A stretch of 64,000 nt of DNA from an uncultured Spirochaetaceae bacterium (GCA_902802305.1 CADCLG010000007.1:1-64000); one strand, 5' to 3'; shown: positions 1-8,826, counted from the stretch's first letter. Numbers and translations: made by a program. Notes: generated by a model not told the origin, from the sequence alone.

Positions 1-57
1 CATGCTTAAGACGCGCCGCCAGCGTTCGTTCTGAGCCAGGATCAAACTCTCCATGAT
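1..57 (-). rRNA. rrs: 16S rRNA, 5' end only
   Basis: Read on the minus strand, this stretch contains the universal bacterial 16S start AGAGTTTGATCCTGGCTCAG (positions 50 down to 31), followed by the conserved AACGAACGCTGGCGGCG block. Only the first ~57 bases lie in the window; the gene runs off the left edge. The 5' end is placed by counting back seven bases from AGAGTTTGATC as in E. coli numbering, so it is accurate to a few bases. A clear promoter lies about 240 bases upstream at 297-325. Confidence 0.97.
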
Positions 58-296
58 TATTTCAAAGCCCCGAAGGGCATTGATTTCCACATAAATCGTT
101 ATAACCCAACTATATTTGTTGAATTGATAGACTCAATTTTGTATAAAAATTGATAAAAAATGTAGTCAATTTTCAGAACAAAACTAGCGATTTCTCGCTT
201 ATTTTTGTTTAGAACCTTACTTGTTCTATTCTTTCCTTCCCTGTTATGTCAAAAAACTTTTGTTTTTCGCAACTCATTGTTGCGACGGTGAAGACT

Positions 297-325
297 ATAA
301 TATAGTCTAATGAAAAAGTTGTCAA
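297..325 (-). promoter_or_regulatory. Probable rRNA operon promoter
   Basis: On the minus strand TTGACA (325-320) and TATTAT (302-297) are separated by 17 bases, a near-consensus sigma-70 promoter. It would start transcription near 290 and give a leader of about 230 bases before the 16S gene. The -10 sits within a perfect dyad, GACTATA-A-TATAGTC (293-307). Nothing else in 58-400 looks coding; the interval is the rRNA leader plus AT-rich spacer. Confidence 0.7.
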
Positions 326-400
326 GCAAATTTATAAAAATTTATGCTTTTTTTTGCATTTTTTTTGAAAATTTTTATTTTTTTTGAATAACGTCGCATT

Positions 401-610
401 TTATCTTAAAATACAAAATGAACATTCTATAATTTTTAATCCAGTACTATTTGCATAATCTTTTGCATCAATAATTGTTTCAAATCCATGATATTTTCCA
501 CGACCTTCTCCACCATTTTTTGCAATTTGATTACAACCATTTTCATGTATTGTTACATGTGGATTATTACGATTTGTATAAGTAACATAATTTGGAATCC
601 ATTTTTCCAT
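401..610 (-). CDS. Small hypothetical protein (69 aa)
   Basis: A short hydrophilic protein with no signal peptide. It has a Gly-rich centre (NGGEGRGKYHGFE) and a CSFC pair near the C-terminus plus one upstream Cys and several His, which could bind a metal. I do not recognise the family. An in-frame ATG at 622 would give 73 residues, but GGAG lies six bases before the ATG at 610, so the shorter form is preferred. It begins about 20 bases after the stop of the upstream FGE-like lipoprotein gene and is probably the last gene of a three-gene unit (3473 down to 401). Confidence 0.6.
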   Translation of the reverse strand: MEKWIPNYVTYTNRNNPHVTIHENGCNQIAKNGGEGRGKYHGFETIIDAKDYANSTGLKIIECSFCILR

Positions 611-627
611 TTTTTTCTCCATGTTAT

Positions 628-2592
628 TTATTCTGCATTACGAGCAACACGAATTCCCCACCATTGACGCCTTGCAGTTTTCGAATAACTTTCGTTATAA
701 CTTGATACATATCCAGCATATTCCATCCAATATCTACTATAAATCGTATCCATCTTTGAATAATAATTATTTATATTTCCTCCACGCATAATAACAAAAG
801 AACTATAAACCTCATCACTATCCGTTGACAAATGCACAGGATTTGTTAACTCTCCTGTACCAAATGATACATAATAATCAAAGCACCATTCTGAAACATT
901 TCCTGACATATCATATATATCAAGTCGATTTTTCTTTTTTACTCCAACCGGAGACAGTTCTTTAGTAGTTAAAATAGCAACTTCATTAACATTATTACTT
1001 CCACTATATCGATATTTATCATGTTCTTCTGAAGAACCACCTCCAGCAGCAAATTCCCATTCACATTCTGTCGGTAAACGATAACCATTTTTATTCTGCT
1101 TCCAAGTAAATGATCCGCTAGTACTTTCATCATCACGCCATATATTATTTCCACGATAATATACTGGTTCTAATCCCTTATATTCGCTATAAGCATTCAG
1201 CCATACACACGCCATATTCCAACTGATATATGTCGCGGGAACAAAGCTTTTAAATTGATCATTTGCAACATATCCTTTACTTGTAGATTTAAGATTATAC
1301 CCATTTTCTTTTGCCCATGTATAAACTTCAAGCCAGAGTTCATAAGTCAATTCGTACTTTGCAATCTGAAAACTGGAAAGAGTGATTTTAGGGCGATTCT
1401 CAGTTTCTGGATTTCCTAAATAAAAGCTTCCCCCTTCCACATAAACCATCGCAGCATAATCTTTTCCCCATTGTGCATACAACGTAATATCACCAGTAAT
1501 TACAATCGTACTTCCGGCACTGTATCCCTGCCCATTTCCATCAGAACGCACATTCCATTTTGTAAAAGCATAACCTTCTTTTTCTAGGTTGCCAGTATTT
1601 CCGCTAACAATATACGAACTTCCTTTGTTTATCTTTACGCTGTCTGGTACCGTTCCTCTTGTTGCCCCATTTCCATAATAGGTAACTGTACACTGCACAG
1701 GTTGCCACTTTGCGTAAAGAGTGATATCACCAGTTACTGTATAAGGAAATATTATTCGACTACTTGCGGTAAAATCTGAATCCAGATACCAACCTTCAAG
1801 ACTTGCATCCTTTTTTGTACTTACAGGTGATTCTGAAATATATCCTGTTTTAAGAGACGAAATTGTTGTACCACCGTTTGTCTCAAATGAAACATTAAAT
1901 ACTTGCTGCCATTTTGCGTAAAAAACCGTATCTTCATTTAGAATATAAGGAAAATCAACTGGTGTCATAAACAGGCTGTCTGTATACCAGCCAACAAAAC
2001 TAAAGCCTTCCCTTTTTGTTTCTGGAGATTTTTCGATTTCATAAGCTCTATATGAACTGATTTCGCTTCCGCAATTTGTAATAAAACTTATTTGATATGT
2101 TGCAATCCATTTTGCATAAAAAGTTACAGGCTTTGTAACAACATACGGAAACTGTACCGGTTCTCCACTGAAATCTGATTTTGTATACCAGCCAGCAAAT
2201 ATAAAATCTTTTCTGCTTGTGTTCGGAACTTCTTCAACAATTCCTGTTTTATAAGAATCAATTTCATCACCACCGTTACATTCAAAGTTTACTGTGTACT
2301 GAGCCTGCCATCTTGCATAAAGAGTTGTATCTGCTGTTATTTCAAGCGGAAACATAACAGGTGAATCAGAAAAATCTGATTTTAAATGCCAACTTACAAA
2401 GGTATAATCTTCTTTTGATGTATATGGAATCCGTTTTAAGCAATCTGTCCTACATGATTGTATTGCAGTTCCACCGTTAGTTGAAAATGTTACTTTGTAT
2501 AATTTTGTAGCTTGGATAAAAAAAGGATTTTTACAAGCTATAAAAAGAAGCATAAAAGAAATCACAAGATAAGATAAAATAGTTTTTTTCAT
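628..2592 (-). CDS. Lipoprotein with InlB-type B-repeats and a formylglycine-generating-enzyme-like domain
   Basis: The N-terminus is a lipoprotein signal (MKKTILSYLVISFMLLFIAC, lipobox FIAC). About five Listeria-Bacteroides (InlB B, Flg_new) repeats follow at residues ~30-370, each with the pattern V.F..NGG ... GW ... F.. .VT.D.T.YAKW. The C-terminal ~270 residues form a SUMF1/FGE-sulfatase-type domain (RLPTECEWEFAAGG, DMSGNVSEWC, MRGG, WGIRVAR). Such domains on bacterial lipoproteins are usually C-type-lectin-fold surface modules rather than sulfatase activators; that role is inferred here. ATG at 2592 is chosen over an upstream TTG at 2607 because GAGAGG sits just before it. It is downstream of a second exported protein, 20 bases away. 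Confidence 0.88.
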   Translation of the reverse strand: MKKTILSYLVISFMLLFIACKNPFFIQATKLYKVTFSTNGGTAIQSCRTDCLKRIPYTSKEDYTFVSWHLKSDFSDSPVMFPLEITADTTLYARWQAQYTVNFECNGGDEIDSYKTGIVEEVPNTSRKDFIFAGWYTKSDFSGEPVQFPYVVTKPVTFYAKWIATYQISFITNCGSEISSYRAYEIEKSPETKREGFSFVGWYTDSLFMTPVDFPYILNEDTVFYAKWQQVFNVSFETNGGTTISSLKTGYISESPVSTKKDASLEGWYLDSDFTASSRIIFPYTVTGDITLYAKWQPVQCTVTYYGNGATRGTVPDSVKINKGSSYIVSGNTGNLEKEGYAFTKWNVRSDGNGQGYSAGSTIVITGDITLYAQWGKDYAAMVYVEGGSFYLGNPETENRPKITLSSFQIAKYELTYELWLEVYTWAKENGYNLKSTSKGYVANDQFKSFVPATYISWNMACVWLNAYSEYKGLEPVYYRGNNIWRDDESTSGSFTWKQNKNGYRLPTECEWEFAAGGGSSEEHDKYRYSGSNNVNEVAILTTKELSPVGVKKKNRLDIYDMSGNVSEWCFDYYVSFGTGELTNPVHLSTDSDEVYSSFVIMRGGNINNYYSKMDTIYSRYWMEYAGYVSSYNESYSKTARRQWWGIRVARNAE

Positions 2593-2612
2593 ATCAGTCC
2601 CTCTCAAATACT

Positions 2613-3473
2613 CTAAAATCTGAAACCAGTGTTAATACCGGCTCCAAACAAATACGGATATCCACCACGTAAGAATGGTTCTATATAAAAGTTATAAAAC
2701 GCAATTCTAAAACCAAGAGATACACCAACATCCGCAGAGGTTTTAACATTTGAATTGACAAAAAGGATTTCCGGTGCACATTGACATTCTGCAAAAAGAC
2801 CGGCACTTGGTTCTCCTGTAGGAGATACAACATACCATCGCAAAAAACACAAAGGTTCTATTGCCATTATTGTATTTTCTTCATAAAGAACATCGTAACT
2901 GACAAGTGCTTTTATTCCTAAAGAGATACAACGGTTAATACTGTAATCAAAAGAAATCCCAACAGCCGGTGCAAAATAAGAAATTGAGTTTTTATTGATT
3001 TCTATGATATTTCCTAGAGATGATTTATAAACTTTTGAAGAATGATGTAGGAGTTGCTCTGTTTTTGATGATCGAGAAACTGCATACGATTTAAACAGTG
3101 TATATGCACCTTGAGCAACATTTAGCATCTTTACTTGGAGAATATATTTGTTATCAAGTTCATCTAAAGAACCGGTTATAACTTCATTAATACCAGATTC
3201 TACAAAAGTTTCTAAATCATCATTACCAGTATTTGCGTATGCGGAAATTTTTATGTCAGCATTTTGTGACAATGCTGATATCAGCTGACTTTTTATATAT
3301 GAACTCATTTCTAATGTATCAGACGTGAAATCCATTACAACTATTATTTCAGATGATTTGCTTTGTAATGCAATATCCTTGCTGATAGCTATAATAACAT
3401 CATCAAGATTTTGTCTTGCAAAACACGAAAGACATGATAAGAAAAATAAAAAACTGATGATAATCTTCTTCAT
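2613..3473 (-). CDS. Exported protein with an LpoB/CsgG-like N-terminal half and barrel-like C-terminus
   Basis: The signal peptide is MKKIIISFLFFLSCLSCFA. Residues ~25-135 resemble the LpoB/CsgG layout: a strand (IIVVMDFTSD), a helix covering SSYIKSQLISALSQ, then a hydrophobic strand ending in TGSLDE. The second half alternates short strands and ends in GINTGFRF; a terminal Phe is typical of outer-membrane barrels. Function is unknown, with penicillin-binding-protein activator or outer-membrane component only suggestions. The start at 3473 (MKKII) is chosen because the 32 residues upstream do not look exported. It is transcribed divergently from the XRE regulator at 3620, with repeat operators between. 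Confidence 0.7.
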   Translation of the reverse strand: MKKIIISFLFFLSCLSCFARQNLDDVIIAISKDIALQSKSSEIIVVMDFTSDTLEMSSYIKSQLISALSQNADIKISAYANTGNDDLETFVESGINEVITGSLDELDNKYILQVKMLNVAQGAYTLFKSYAVSRSSKTEQLLHHSSKVYKSSLGNIIEINKNSISYFAPAVGISFDYSINRCISLGIKALVSYDVLYEENTIMAIEPLCFLRWYVVSPTGEPSAGLFAECQCAPEILFVNSNVKTSADVGVSLGFRIAFYNFYIEPFLRGGYPYLFGAGINTGFRF

Positions 3474-3504
3474 TTTTATTCTCACTTTACAAAAAATAAT
3501 TCGT

Positions 3505-3550
3505 ATTAAACTTAATGTATTAACACGAAATGATATTAAATTTAATGTAT
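3505..3550. promoter_or_regulatory. Paired operator-like direct repeats between divergent genes
   Basis: Two 16-base direct repeats, ATTAAACTTAATGTAT (3505-3520) and ATTAAATTTAATGTAT (3535-3550), differ at one base and are spaced 30 bp (about three helical turns) apart. Each contains a dyad, ATTAA-N2-TTAAT; in the second copy ATTAAATTTAAT is a perfect palindrome. They lie between the exported-protein gene (start 3473) and the XRE gene (start 3620), where an XRE dimer would be expected to bind. Confidence 0.5.
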
Positions 3551-3619
3551 ATACTGTATTATAAACCACTTTTAATTTTATTCAACAAATTGTCCACCAT
3601 ATTTAATTACAATAAGATT

Positions 3620-3955
3620 ATGAGTTTCAAGGACAATTTAAGAGCGGAATTAGAATATCAAGGGATTCAGTTAAAAGAACTTTCAGCAAAATGTGGAATC
3701 AGCAAAAATACGCTTGGTAATTATCTTACAGGCCACAATTCTTCACCATCAATAGAAAATGGAGTAAAAATTGCAAATGCTCTAGGAGTTTCTGCTGAAT
3801 ATCTTGTCACTGGAACTATATCCGACAAAACATCCGTTTCTTCTCTTCCCGCAAAATACCGTTCAATAATTGAGACTCTGTACAATCTTGATGATAATGA
3901 TTTAGATGCAGTAAAAGCACTTGTAATATCGTTGCAAAAGCGATATTCAGTATAA
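3620..3955 (+). CDS. Small XRE-family transcriptional regulator
   Basis: A 111-residue protein whose first ~65 residues form a Cro/CI-type helix-turn-helix (LKELSAKCGISKNTLGNYL, then a conserved ANALGVSAEYL). The C-terminal tail (LDDNDLDAVKALVISLQKRY) resembles the amphipathic end of other XRE regulators. It starts at ATG 3620 and not at the upstream start at 3530, since the intervening residues are low-complexity AT-rich translation. It is paralogous to the regulator at 8827: both begin MSFK-D/E-NLR and share GIQ-L/I-KELA.K.GIS-NT. It probably regulates itself and the divergent envelope gene. Confidence 0.85.
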   Translation: MSFKDNLRAELEYQGIQLKELSAKCGISKNTLGNYLTGHNSSPSIENGVKIANALGVSAEYLVTGTISDKTSVSSLPAKYRSIIETLYNLDDNDLDAVKALVISLQKRYSV

Positions 3956-4076
3956 AGATTCACGAAAGAAACCTTTATATTTTCCTTCATTCAACATATT
4001 TTTTCCATATTAATACACATTCGGTTCTTGAATACATTATATATGATATTCTAAAATTAAAATAAAGGAGAAAAAA

Positions 4077-5414
4077 GTGAAGTACAAATTTCCAGAAAAT
4101 CTTTATACAGAAGTGCGTATAGAGGATTATTACAGTGCAAATTATTATTTGAAGGATGATGATGCGGAAGGTAACGGAGAAGTTTCTGTTATCGGGGCAA
4201 AAATCAGAGTCTTTGATGGCAAAATGTGGTATACAAGTGCTACAAATGATTTAGATTCAATTCAGGCCGAAATTGACGGGCTGGCAAAAATTGCAAAACC
4301 AAATCCTAATATTCTTAAAAACAAGATTGTAAAAAACTTTGCTGTAAACAAGGCTGAAGTTTTAAAGTTTCAGGATGAAAACAGTGTCCGCAAGCTTACA
4401 CTGGAGCAGCGCGAATCAATCTGCCGAAATTACCGCAAAAAGTGTACCGATAAGTCTATTCCAGAAATCAAAATGACCCACACTTCCTTCTGGTGCAATT
4501 CAAAAATAAAGAGCTTTTACACAAGCAAGGGAACAGAAATTGTTCAGGATTATCAGCGCTGCGGTTTTTCAATCGGTCACGAGCTTAATGTAAACGGTGG
4601 AAACTTCCGTGCCGGTAAATTTTTTCTGGAGTTTTACTACAAAGATTTGCTCAACCGCGAAGATGAAATAAATGCCGAAATTGCCCGAAGCGTTGATTAT
4701 GCAAGAAAGGCAAAGCCTGTTGTTCCTGGCGAATATGTTTGCGTTCTGGCTCCAACAGTTACTTCAGTCTTTACTCACGAAAGCTTTGGTCACAAGTCAG
4801 AGGCAGATTTTATGCTCAATGATAAAACCCTGCAGGATGAGTGGGTGATGGGCAAAAAGGTTGGTAACGAGAAAGTAACTATTATAGATGAAGGAGAAGG
4901 ACTCCTTAACGGCTATTGTCCTTATGATGATGAAGGCAACAAAAAGCAGAAGGTTTACCTTATGAAGGATGGTGTGCTTACAGGTCGTCTCCACGATGCA
5001 AAATCGGCCGCAATCTTAAAGGAAAAGCCTACAGGAAATGCCCGTGCTCAGGATTTCTATTGTTCTCCAATGGTAAGAATGACAAACACCTATATGGATG
5101 CCGGCAAAGATGATCCCGAAAAAATCGTGAGTGAAGTAAAGGATGGCATTTATGTTTACGACTGGAACTATGGAACCGGAAACTCCACCTTCACAATCCA
5201 GCCGCAAAAAGCCTACAGAATCAAAGATGGAAAGATTACAGACCCACTCCTTGTAAACGTAATCACAGGCTCTGTTTTCCAAACGCTTTTTGATATTGAT
5301 GCAGTGGGCACTGATCTTAAGTTTTACAGCGGAACCTGTGGTAAAAACGGTCAGTCCATGCCAACAGCTACAGGCGGCCCGACAATCAGAGTAAAAAAAC
5401 TGACAATAAACTAG
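4077..5414 (+). CDS. tldD: TldD-like metalloprotease of the TldD/PmbA family
   Basis: A 445-residue TldD/PmbA-family protein. The zinc motif HExxxH is present as HESFGH near residue 234, followed by KSEAD as in other TldD proteins. The C-terminal half carries the usual Gly-rich strands (GNARAQDF, GTGNSTFTIQPQ, GPTIRVKKL). TldD works with PmbA/TldE in proteolysis of modified peptides and toxin/antitoxin peptides; the partner lies next downstream but is frame-shifted. GTG at 4077 is used, with AAAGGAG just upstream. The shared order suggests an operon. Confidence 0.88.
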   Translation: MKYKFPENLYTEVRIEDYYSANYYLKDDDAEGNGEVSVIGAKIRVFDGKMWYTSATNDLDSIQAEIDGLAKIAKPNPNILKNKIVKNFAVNKAEVLKFQDENSVRKLTLEQRESICRNYRKKCTDKSIPEIKMTHTSFWCNSKIKSFYTSKGTEIVQDYQRCGFSIGHELNVNGGNFRAGKFFLEFYYKDLLNREDEINAEIARSVDYARKAKPVVPGEYVCVLAPTVTSVFTHESFGHKSEADFMLNDKTLQDEWVMGKKVGNEKVTIIDEGEGLLNGYCPYDDEGNKKQKVYLMKDGVLTGRLHDAKSAAILKEKPTGNARAQDFYCSPMVRMTNTYMDAGKDDPEKIVSEVKDGIYVYDWNYGTGNSTFTIQPQKAYRIKDGKITDPLLVNVITGSVFQTLFDIDAVGTDLKFYSGTCGKNGQSMPTATGGPTIRVKKLTIN

Positions 5415-5445
5415 AAGATTCCCGGGTCAAGCCCGAGAATGACAG
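5415..5445. repeat. REP-like short palindrome, family A
   Basis: AAGATT, a stem-loop CCCGGGTCAAGCCCGAG, then AATGACAG. The same layout (AAGATT / stem with TCAAG loop / AATGACA) recurs at 26161, 29915 and, in the opposite orientation, at 26128, 29956 and inside metH at 11794. Here it lies between tldD and the pmbA-like gene. Confidence 0.75.
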
Positions 5446-5466
5446 ACAATTAAAGTGAGGAAAAAA

Positions 5467-6721
5467 ATGGAAAAAGAAAAATATACACAAAGAAAAAAGT
5501 ATTCAGCCGTAGAAATTGTAGAAAACAAAATTGTTTCCTTTGATAAAACCGATGCTATTGAATATTCATTTAGAGTTTATAAGGATGGCTTTGCAGGCAT
5601 TCATTATCAGCAGGGAAAAATGAGCGACGAGGAAGGCTTTGCCAAGGCAGAAAAGAATCTTGAGTTGAAGAGACCTTATCCTTTTGAGCTGGAATCTTGA
5701 GTTGAAGAGACCTTATCCTTTTGAGCTGGAAACTGGTGTTCGTTCGCGCGATAAAACAGAAAAACCTTTGACCGACGAAGAGCTTATGTCCACTGCAGAA
5801 AAAGTACTTAAATATCTTCACAAAAAATATCCCGATTACACCTTTAATGGCAATGTTGGAACTTCCCTCTGGGATGAGCACGTTGAAAACTCCCGTGGAA
5901 TGGATTATTCCTGCAAGGATGGCAACAGTGTAATTGGACTTTCCTTTAAGCATAAGGACAGCAAGGATATTTCTGACGGTTACATCAACTTTAATCAGCG
6001 CACAATTAAGCTCCGCCAGTTTTACAAGATTGCAGATAACTTTCTTGAAAACTTTACAAAAACACTGCCTATGCCGGAAGAGTGTATTATAGTAGATAAA
6101 TATTATGATTATACCGGCAAACTTCATGAAAGCCTGAGTCTTGAAAAGCTTAAGCTTGGAACTTCTCTGCTCAGCGGTAAAGTAGGGCAGAAAGTTTTCT
6201 CTGATGATTTGACAGTTCTTCATGATGTAAGCGACAAAAACACCTGGATGGCTTCCTTCTGGGATGGCGATGGAGTTGTTCCAAAGGGCGATAAAGTTTA
6301 CTTTATTAAAAACGGCAAGCTTCTGCGCGGTTATTGTGATAAAAAAATTGCAAAGAAGTTCAGAACAAAGACAACTGGTAATGCAGGCTTTAATTATTCT
6401 GATATTCCAGGCGGCAGCTTTAATACAATGACACTGAAAATAGGAAATAAAACTATAAAAGAGCTCTTGAACGGCAGACTTGGAATTATTCCTGTACAGT
6501 CTTTTGGTGGCGGCTTTAAGGAAAAGGGTGAATACACAATGCCTGTTCAGATTGGTTTGCTTACTGATGGTGAAAAGATTCTTGGTCGAGTTCCGCCTTT
6601 TACAATCAGCTCAAACATGTTCGATATGTTCGGTAAGGATTTTATTGGCGTTGCAAAATACAATAAGGAAATCTTTAACGACAAGGTTATGCTCTTTAAG
6701 TGCCAGGTGGGAAAACTCTAG
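5467..6721 (+). pseudogene. pmbA: PmbA/TldE-like gene split by a 37-bp tandem duplication
   Basis: Two overlapping reading frames make up one PmbA-like protein. Frame one (ATG 5467, AGTGAGG upstream) ends at 5700; frame two covers the rest to 6721 and could restart at a TTG at 5684. The break lies in a perfect 37-bp duplication (5655-5731); 37 is not a multiple of three, so deleting one copy joins the peptide as ...KNLELKRPYPFELETG.... The C-terminal part has TldE-type Gly-rich motifs (TTGNAGFNYSD, QSFGGGFKEKGEYTMPV) and no HExxxH, as expected of the non-catalytic partner of TldD. It could be a recent mutation, a reversible switch or an assembly error. The stop is three bases from the convergent epimerase gene. 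Confidence 0.8.
5655..5731. repeat. 37-bp perfect tandem duplication inside pmbA-like gene
   Basis: Bases 5658-5694 are repeated exactly at 5695-5731, and the period-37 match extends three bases further left. The unit begins TCTTGAGTTGAAGAGACCTT. It shifts the reading frame by one base. Confidence 0.95.
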
Positions 6722-6724
6722 TAC

Positions 6725-8023
6725 TTAAAGATTTCCGCTTCGTCGCAATAATTCAAGGCAGGTTCGACCGTTGTGGTAGCTGGTTTTCCAGTTACCACCC
6801 TTGTCTTCTGTGAGAATTGGCTTTCCTTCGGCATTCAGCTCGTTCCACCAGTCGCCTCCCTGACGGTCAACCTGATAATTCTGAATCCAATTCCACTGCG
6901 CATGGAAAGCTTCGGAATATTTTTCATCGCCGGTCATTTCCCAGACATTGTAAAAACCATTCATTGCTTCTGCCTGAACCCACCAGACTCGATTTCGGTT
7001 GCGGATTTTGTTTCCCTTGCCATCACTGCGCAAAGAATCTTCCATGCAGCCATTTTGGTGATCAAAACCTTCCTGCAGGGCAACATCAGCAATGCGAATT
7101 ACTGTATCACGTATAGAATCTTTAGTTGCAGAGAAAGCCGTCTCGCTTTCAGAGGCTTCGAGTTCACAAACTGCTTCCCACAAAAGCCAGCTGGCTTCAA
7201 TATCATGCCCATAAGAAATTTCATCAGAAAGAGGCTTCCAGTCCATATCAAAGAACATTCCAAGATGTGCGTTTGGCTGGAGAATTTTATTTACAGTTAT
7301 CTGCACAAGGTCTGAAAGGGCGGTGCCGACTTGAGCACGAATTTCTTTTGCATCCGGGAAAACAAGGGGCAGCGTGCGGTAGAGATTTGTGTAAGCTTCC
7401 ATTACGTGAAGATTTGTATTCATCGACTTAGGACAATTCATGTCTTTTGGAGAAAGAATCATATCTGTAGTTGGAGACCAGTCTTGAGCACAAGCTTCAA
7501 TATATCCGTCAGCAGCTGATTCACGGAATGAATCTCGGGCATATTTTTCCAGAAGATTAAAAAGAACAAGGGCAAGATTCATAGCATTTTCTGAATGAGT
7601 GGCTGCGGCGTATTCCGAAAGACCATAAATACAGAATGCTTCTCCATAAATCTGCTTTTTGCTGATTTTTGGACTTCCATCTGCCATAACTGACCAGTAA
7701 ACACCACCGTTCTTTTTATCCCAATATTTTTTTGTGATTACATCGTAGGCAAAATCAGCCATTTTAAGATAACGGTCATCTTTTGTCATGCGGGCGACAT
7801 TGCTGTAAGTCCATAAAAAGCGGGAGGTCATTACAATTGAACGTTCACATTCAGGATGACAAGTATTGTCGTTATCAATCTGCCCGAAAAATCCTTCAAA
7901 ACCAGGACGTGTATCGCGGGAATAATTTTCCCAATAAGGAAGGATATTATCAAAAAGTTCATCGTGGATAGATTTATAAAATTTATTGGTAAACTCATTT
8001 AAATACTGCGATGATTCTAACAT
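6725..8023 (-). CDS. AGE-family sugar epimerase, probably cellobiose 2-epimerase
   Basis: A 432-residue (alpha/alpha)6-barrel protein of the N-acylglucosamine 2-epimerase family. Hallmarks of cellobiose 2-epimerases are visible: SYGHDIEASWLLWEA around residue 280, RVWWVQAEAMNG around 355, and a C-terminal SYHNGRTCLELL. These enzymes turn cellobiose to glucosyl-mannose in the cytoplasm before phosphorolysis, fitting a bacterium living on plant-derived oligosaccharides; an N-acylglucosamine epimerase is the alternative. ATG 8023 has AGAGG five bases upstream and is preferred to a TTG at 8041. It stands alone, convergent with the pmbA-like gene. Confidence 0.83.
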   Translation of the reverse strand: MLESSQYLNEFTNKFYKSIHDELFDNILPYWENYSRDTRPGFEGFFGQIDNDNTCHPECERSIVMTSRFLWTYSNVARMTKDDRYLKMADFAYDVITKKYWDKKNGGVYWSVMADGSPKISKKQIYGEAFCIYGLSEYAAATHSENAMNLALVLFNLLEKYARDSFRESAADGYIEACAQDWSPTTDMILSPKDMNCPKSMNTNLHVMEAYTNLYRTLPLVFPDAKEIRAQVGTALSDLVQITVNKILQPNAHLGMFFDMDWKPLSDEISYGHDIEASWLLWEAVCELEASESETAFSATKDSIRDTVIRIADVALQEGFDHQNGCMEDSLRSDGKGNKIRNRNRVWWVQAEAMNGFYNVWEMTGDEKYSEAFHAQWNWIQNYQVDRQGGDWWNELNAEGKPILTEDKGGNWKTSYHNGRTCLELLRRSGNL

Positions 8024-8136
8024 ATACGCCTCTGTCACCAAATTGATAGTATTTGTAAATTAAGTAATTTTAATCAATATTTACTTAAATATCTGATTAA
8101 GAAAATTATAATGACTGTATGATGAAAAATCAATGC

Positions 8137-8177
8137 AAAAAAAAACGAATGGCACCTTTTATTTTAGATACCATTCG
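8137..8177 (-). terminator. Intrinsic terminator for the lipoprotein gene at 8220-8705
   Basis: On the minus strand CGAATGG (8177-8171) pairs with CCATTCG (8152-8146), followed by a run of nine T. It is the first strong hairpin past the stop of the lipoprotein gene. Confidence 0.75.
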
Positions 8178-8219
8178 ATGATTAGATAATTTCTAAAATA
8201 TTAAATAAGACAAATTATC

Positions 8220-8705
8220 TTAATATTCTTCTGAAGTAAATATTGTTTTAACAGCAGGTTCTTTATTCTCTTTTTCAAGAACTTTGTCATTTCCTTCACT
8301 ACTTCCCGAAGAAGCAGGTTCTTTGTATCTAATTGCAGTAGCTGTACACAAATATTTATATGTTTTGTTTGAACCTGTTATAAAATCTAAAGGAGAACTT
8401 TTTGATTCTGTTTTACGGTCTACCCGAACATTTATAACATCATTAGCACCCATTTCTTCAGCTTTTTTCATTAAATCACTATAAGTAATACGGGAACCTG
8501 TCTTTGTTGTATTAATACAAAGAAAACTCGTTCTTATAGTTTCCGTTGATTCAAGATAGATAATGCCAACAATATCATAATCTTTTGTTGCCAAACTTGA
8601 ATAATTTGACCAGCCAACTTGATTCGTTGACATATCAATGCTCTTACAAGATGAAAGAATCAACGTTGCGGTCAAAGCCATCATAACTAAAAATAACTTT
8701 TTCAT
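8220..8705 (-). CDS. Small lipoprotein of unknown function
   Basis: Signal MKKLFLVMMALTATLILSSC with lipobox LSSC, then ~140 residues with a motif KKAEEMGANDVINVRVD around residue 100 and a final strand TATAIRY. The layout helix, G-A/G-N-xx-I-N-V strand, loop, strand resembles the small lipoprotein at 52199 (KKGGNGAININIEY). I cannot assign a family securely; the strand motif recalls DUF4156-like and YbjQ-like proteins. The ATG at 8705 has GGAGGTG in front. It is transcribed away from the XRE gene at 8827, with an almost perfect 30-bp palindrome between them. Confidence 0.75.
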   Translation of the reverse strand: MKKLFLVMMALTATLILSSCKSIDMSTNQVGWSNYSSLATKDYDIVGIIYLESTETIRTSFLCINTTKTGSRITYSDLMKKAEEMGANDVINVRVDRKTESKSSPLDFITGSNKTYKYLCTATAIRYKEPASSGSSEGNDKVLEKENKEPAVKTIFTSEEY

Positions 8706-8731
8706 AACACCTCCAATTTTTTGAGACAACA

Positions 8732-8814
8732 TTTTTATGGATAATATATTACCCATAAAAACAATTATAAGATACTATTTTATCTTTTTCAAGGAAAAAA
8801 GGATAATATATTAC
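8732..8814. promoter_or_regulatory. 30-bp palindrome plus half-site repeat (probable XRE operator)
   Basis: Bases 8732-8761 form a 30-bp inverted repeat with a single mismatched pair (arms TTTTTATGG and CCATAAAAA around TAATATATTA). The core GGATAATATATTAC (8739-8752) recurs exactly at 8801-8814, just before the XRE start at 8827. Placement between the divergent lipoprotein and XRE genes suggests autoregulation and co-regulation. Confidence 0.6.
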
Positions 8815-8826
8815 TATTATGATTTT

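Noticed and set aside
628..2592. The FGE-like domain as a sulfatase-activating enzyme
   Set aside because: It is on a lipoprotein with adhesion-type repeats and no sulfatase gene is nearby; a lectin-like surface role is more likely.
5684..6721. The downstream half of the PmbA-like gene as a separate intact protein
   Set aside because: It starts within the duplicated 37 bp, lacks the N-terminal part of the family and has only a TTG without a ribosome site.
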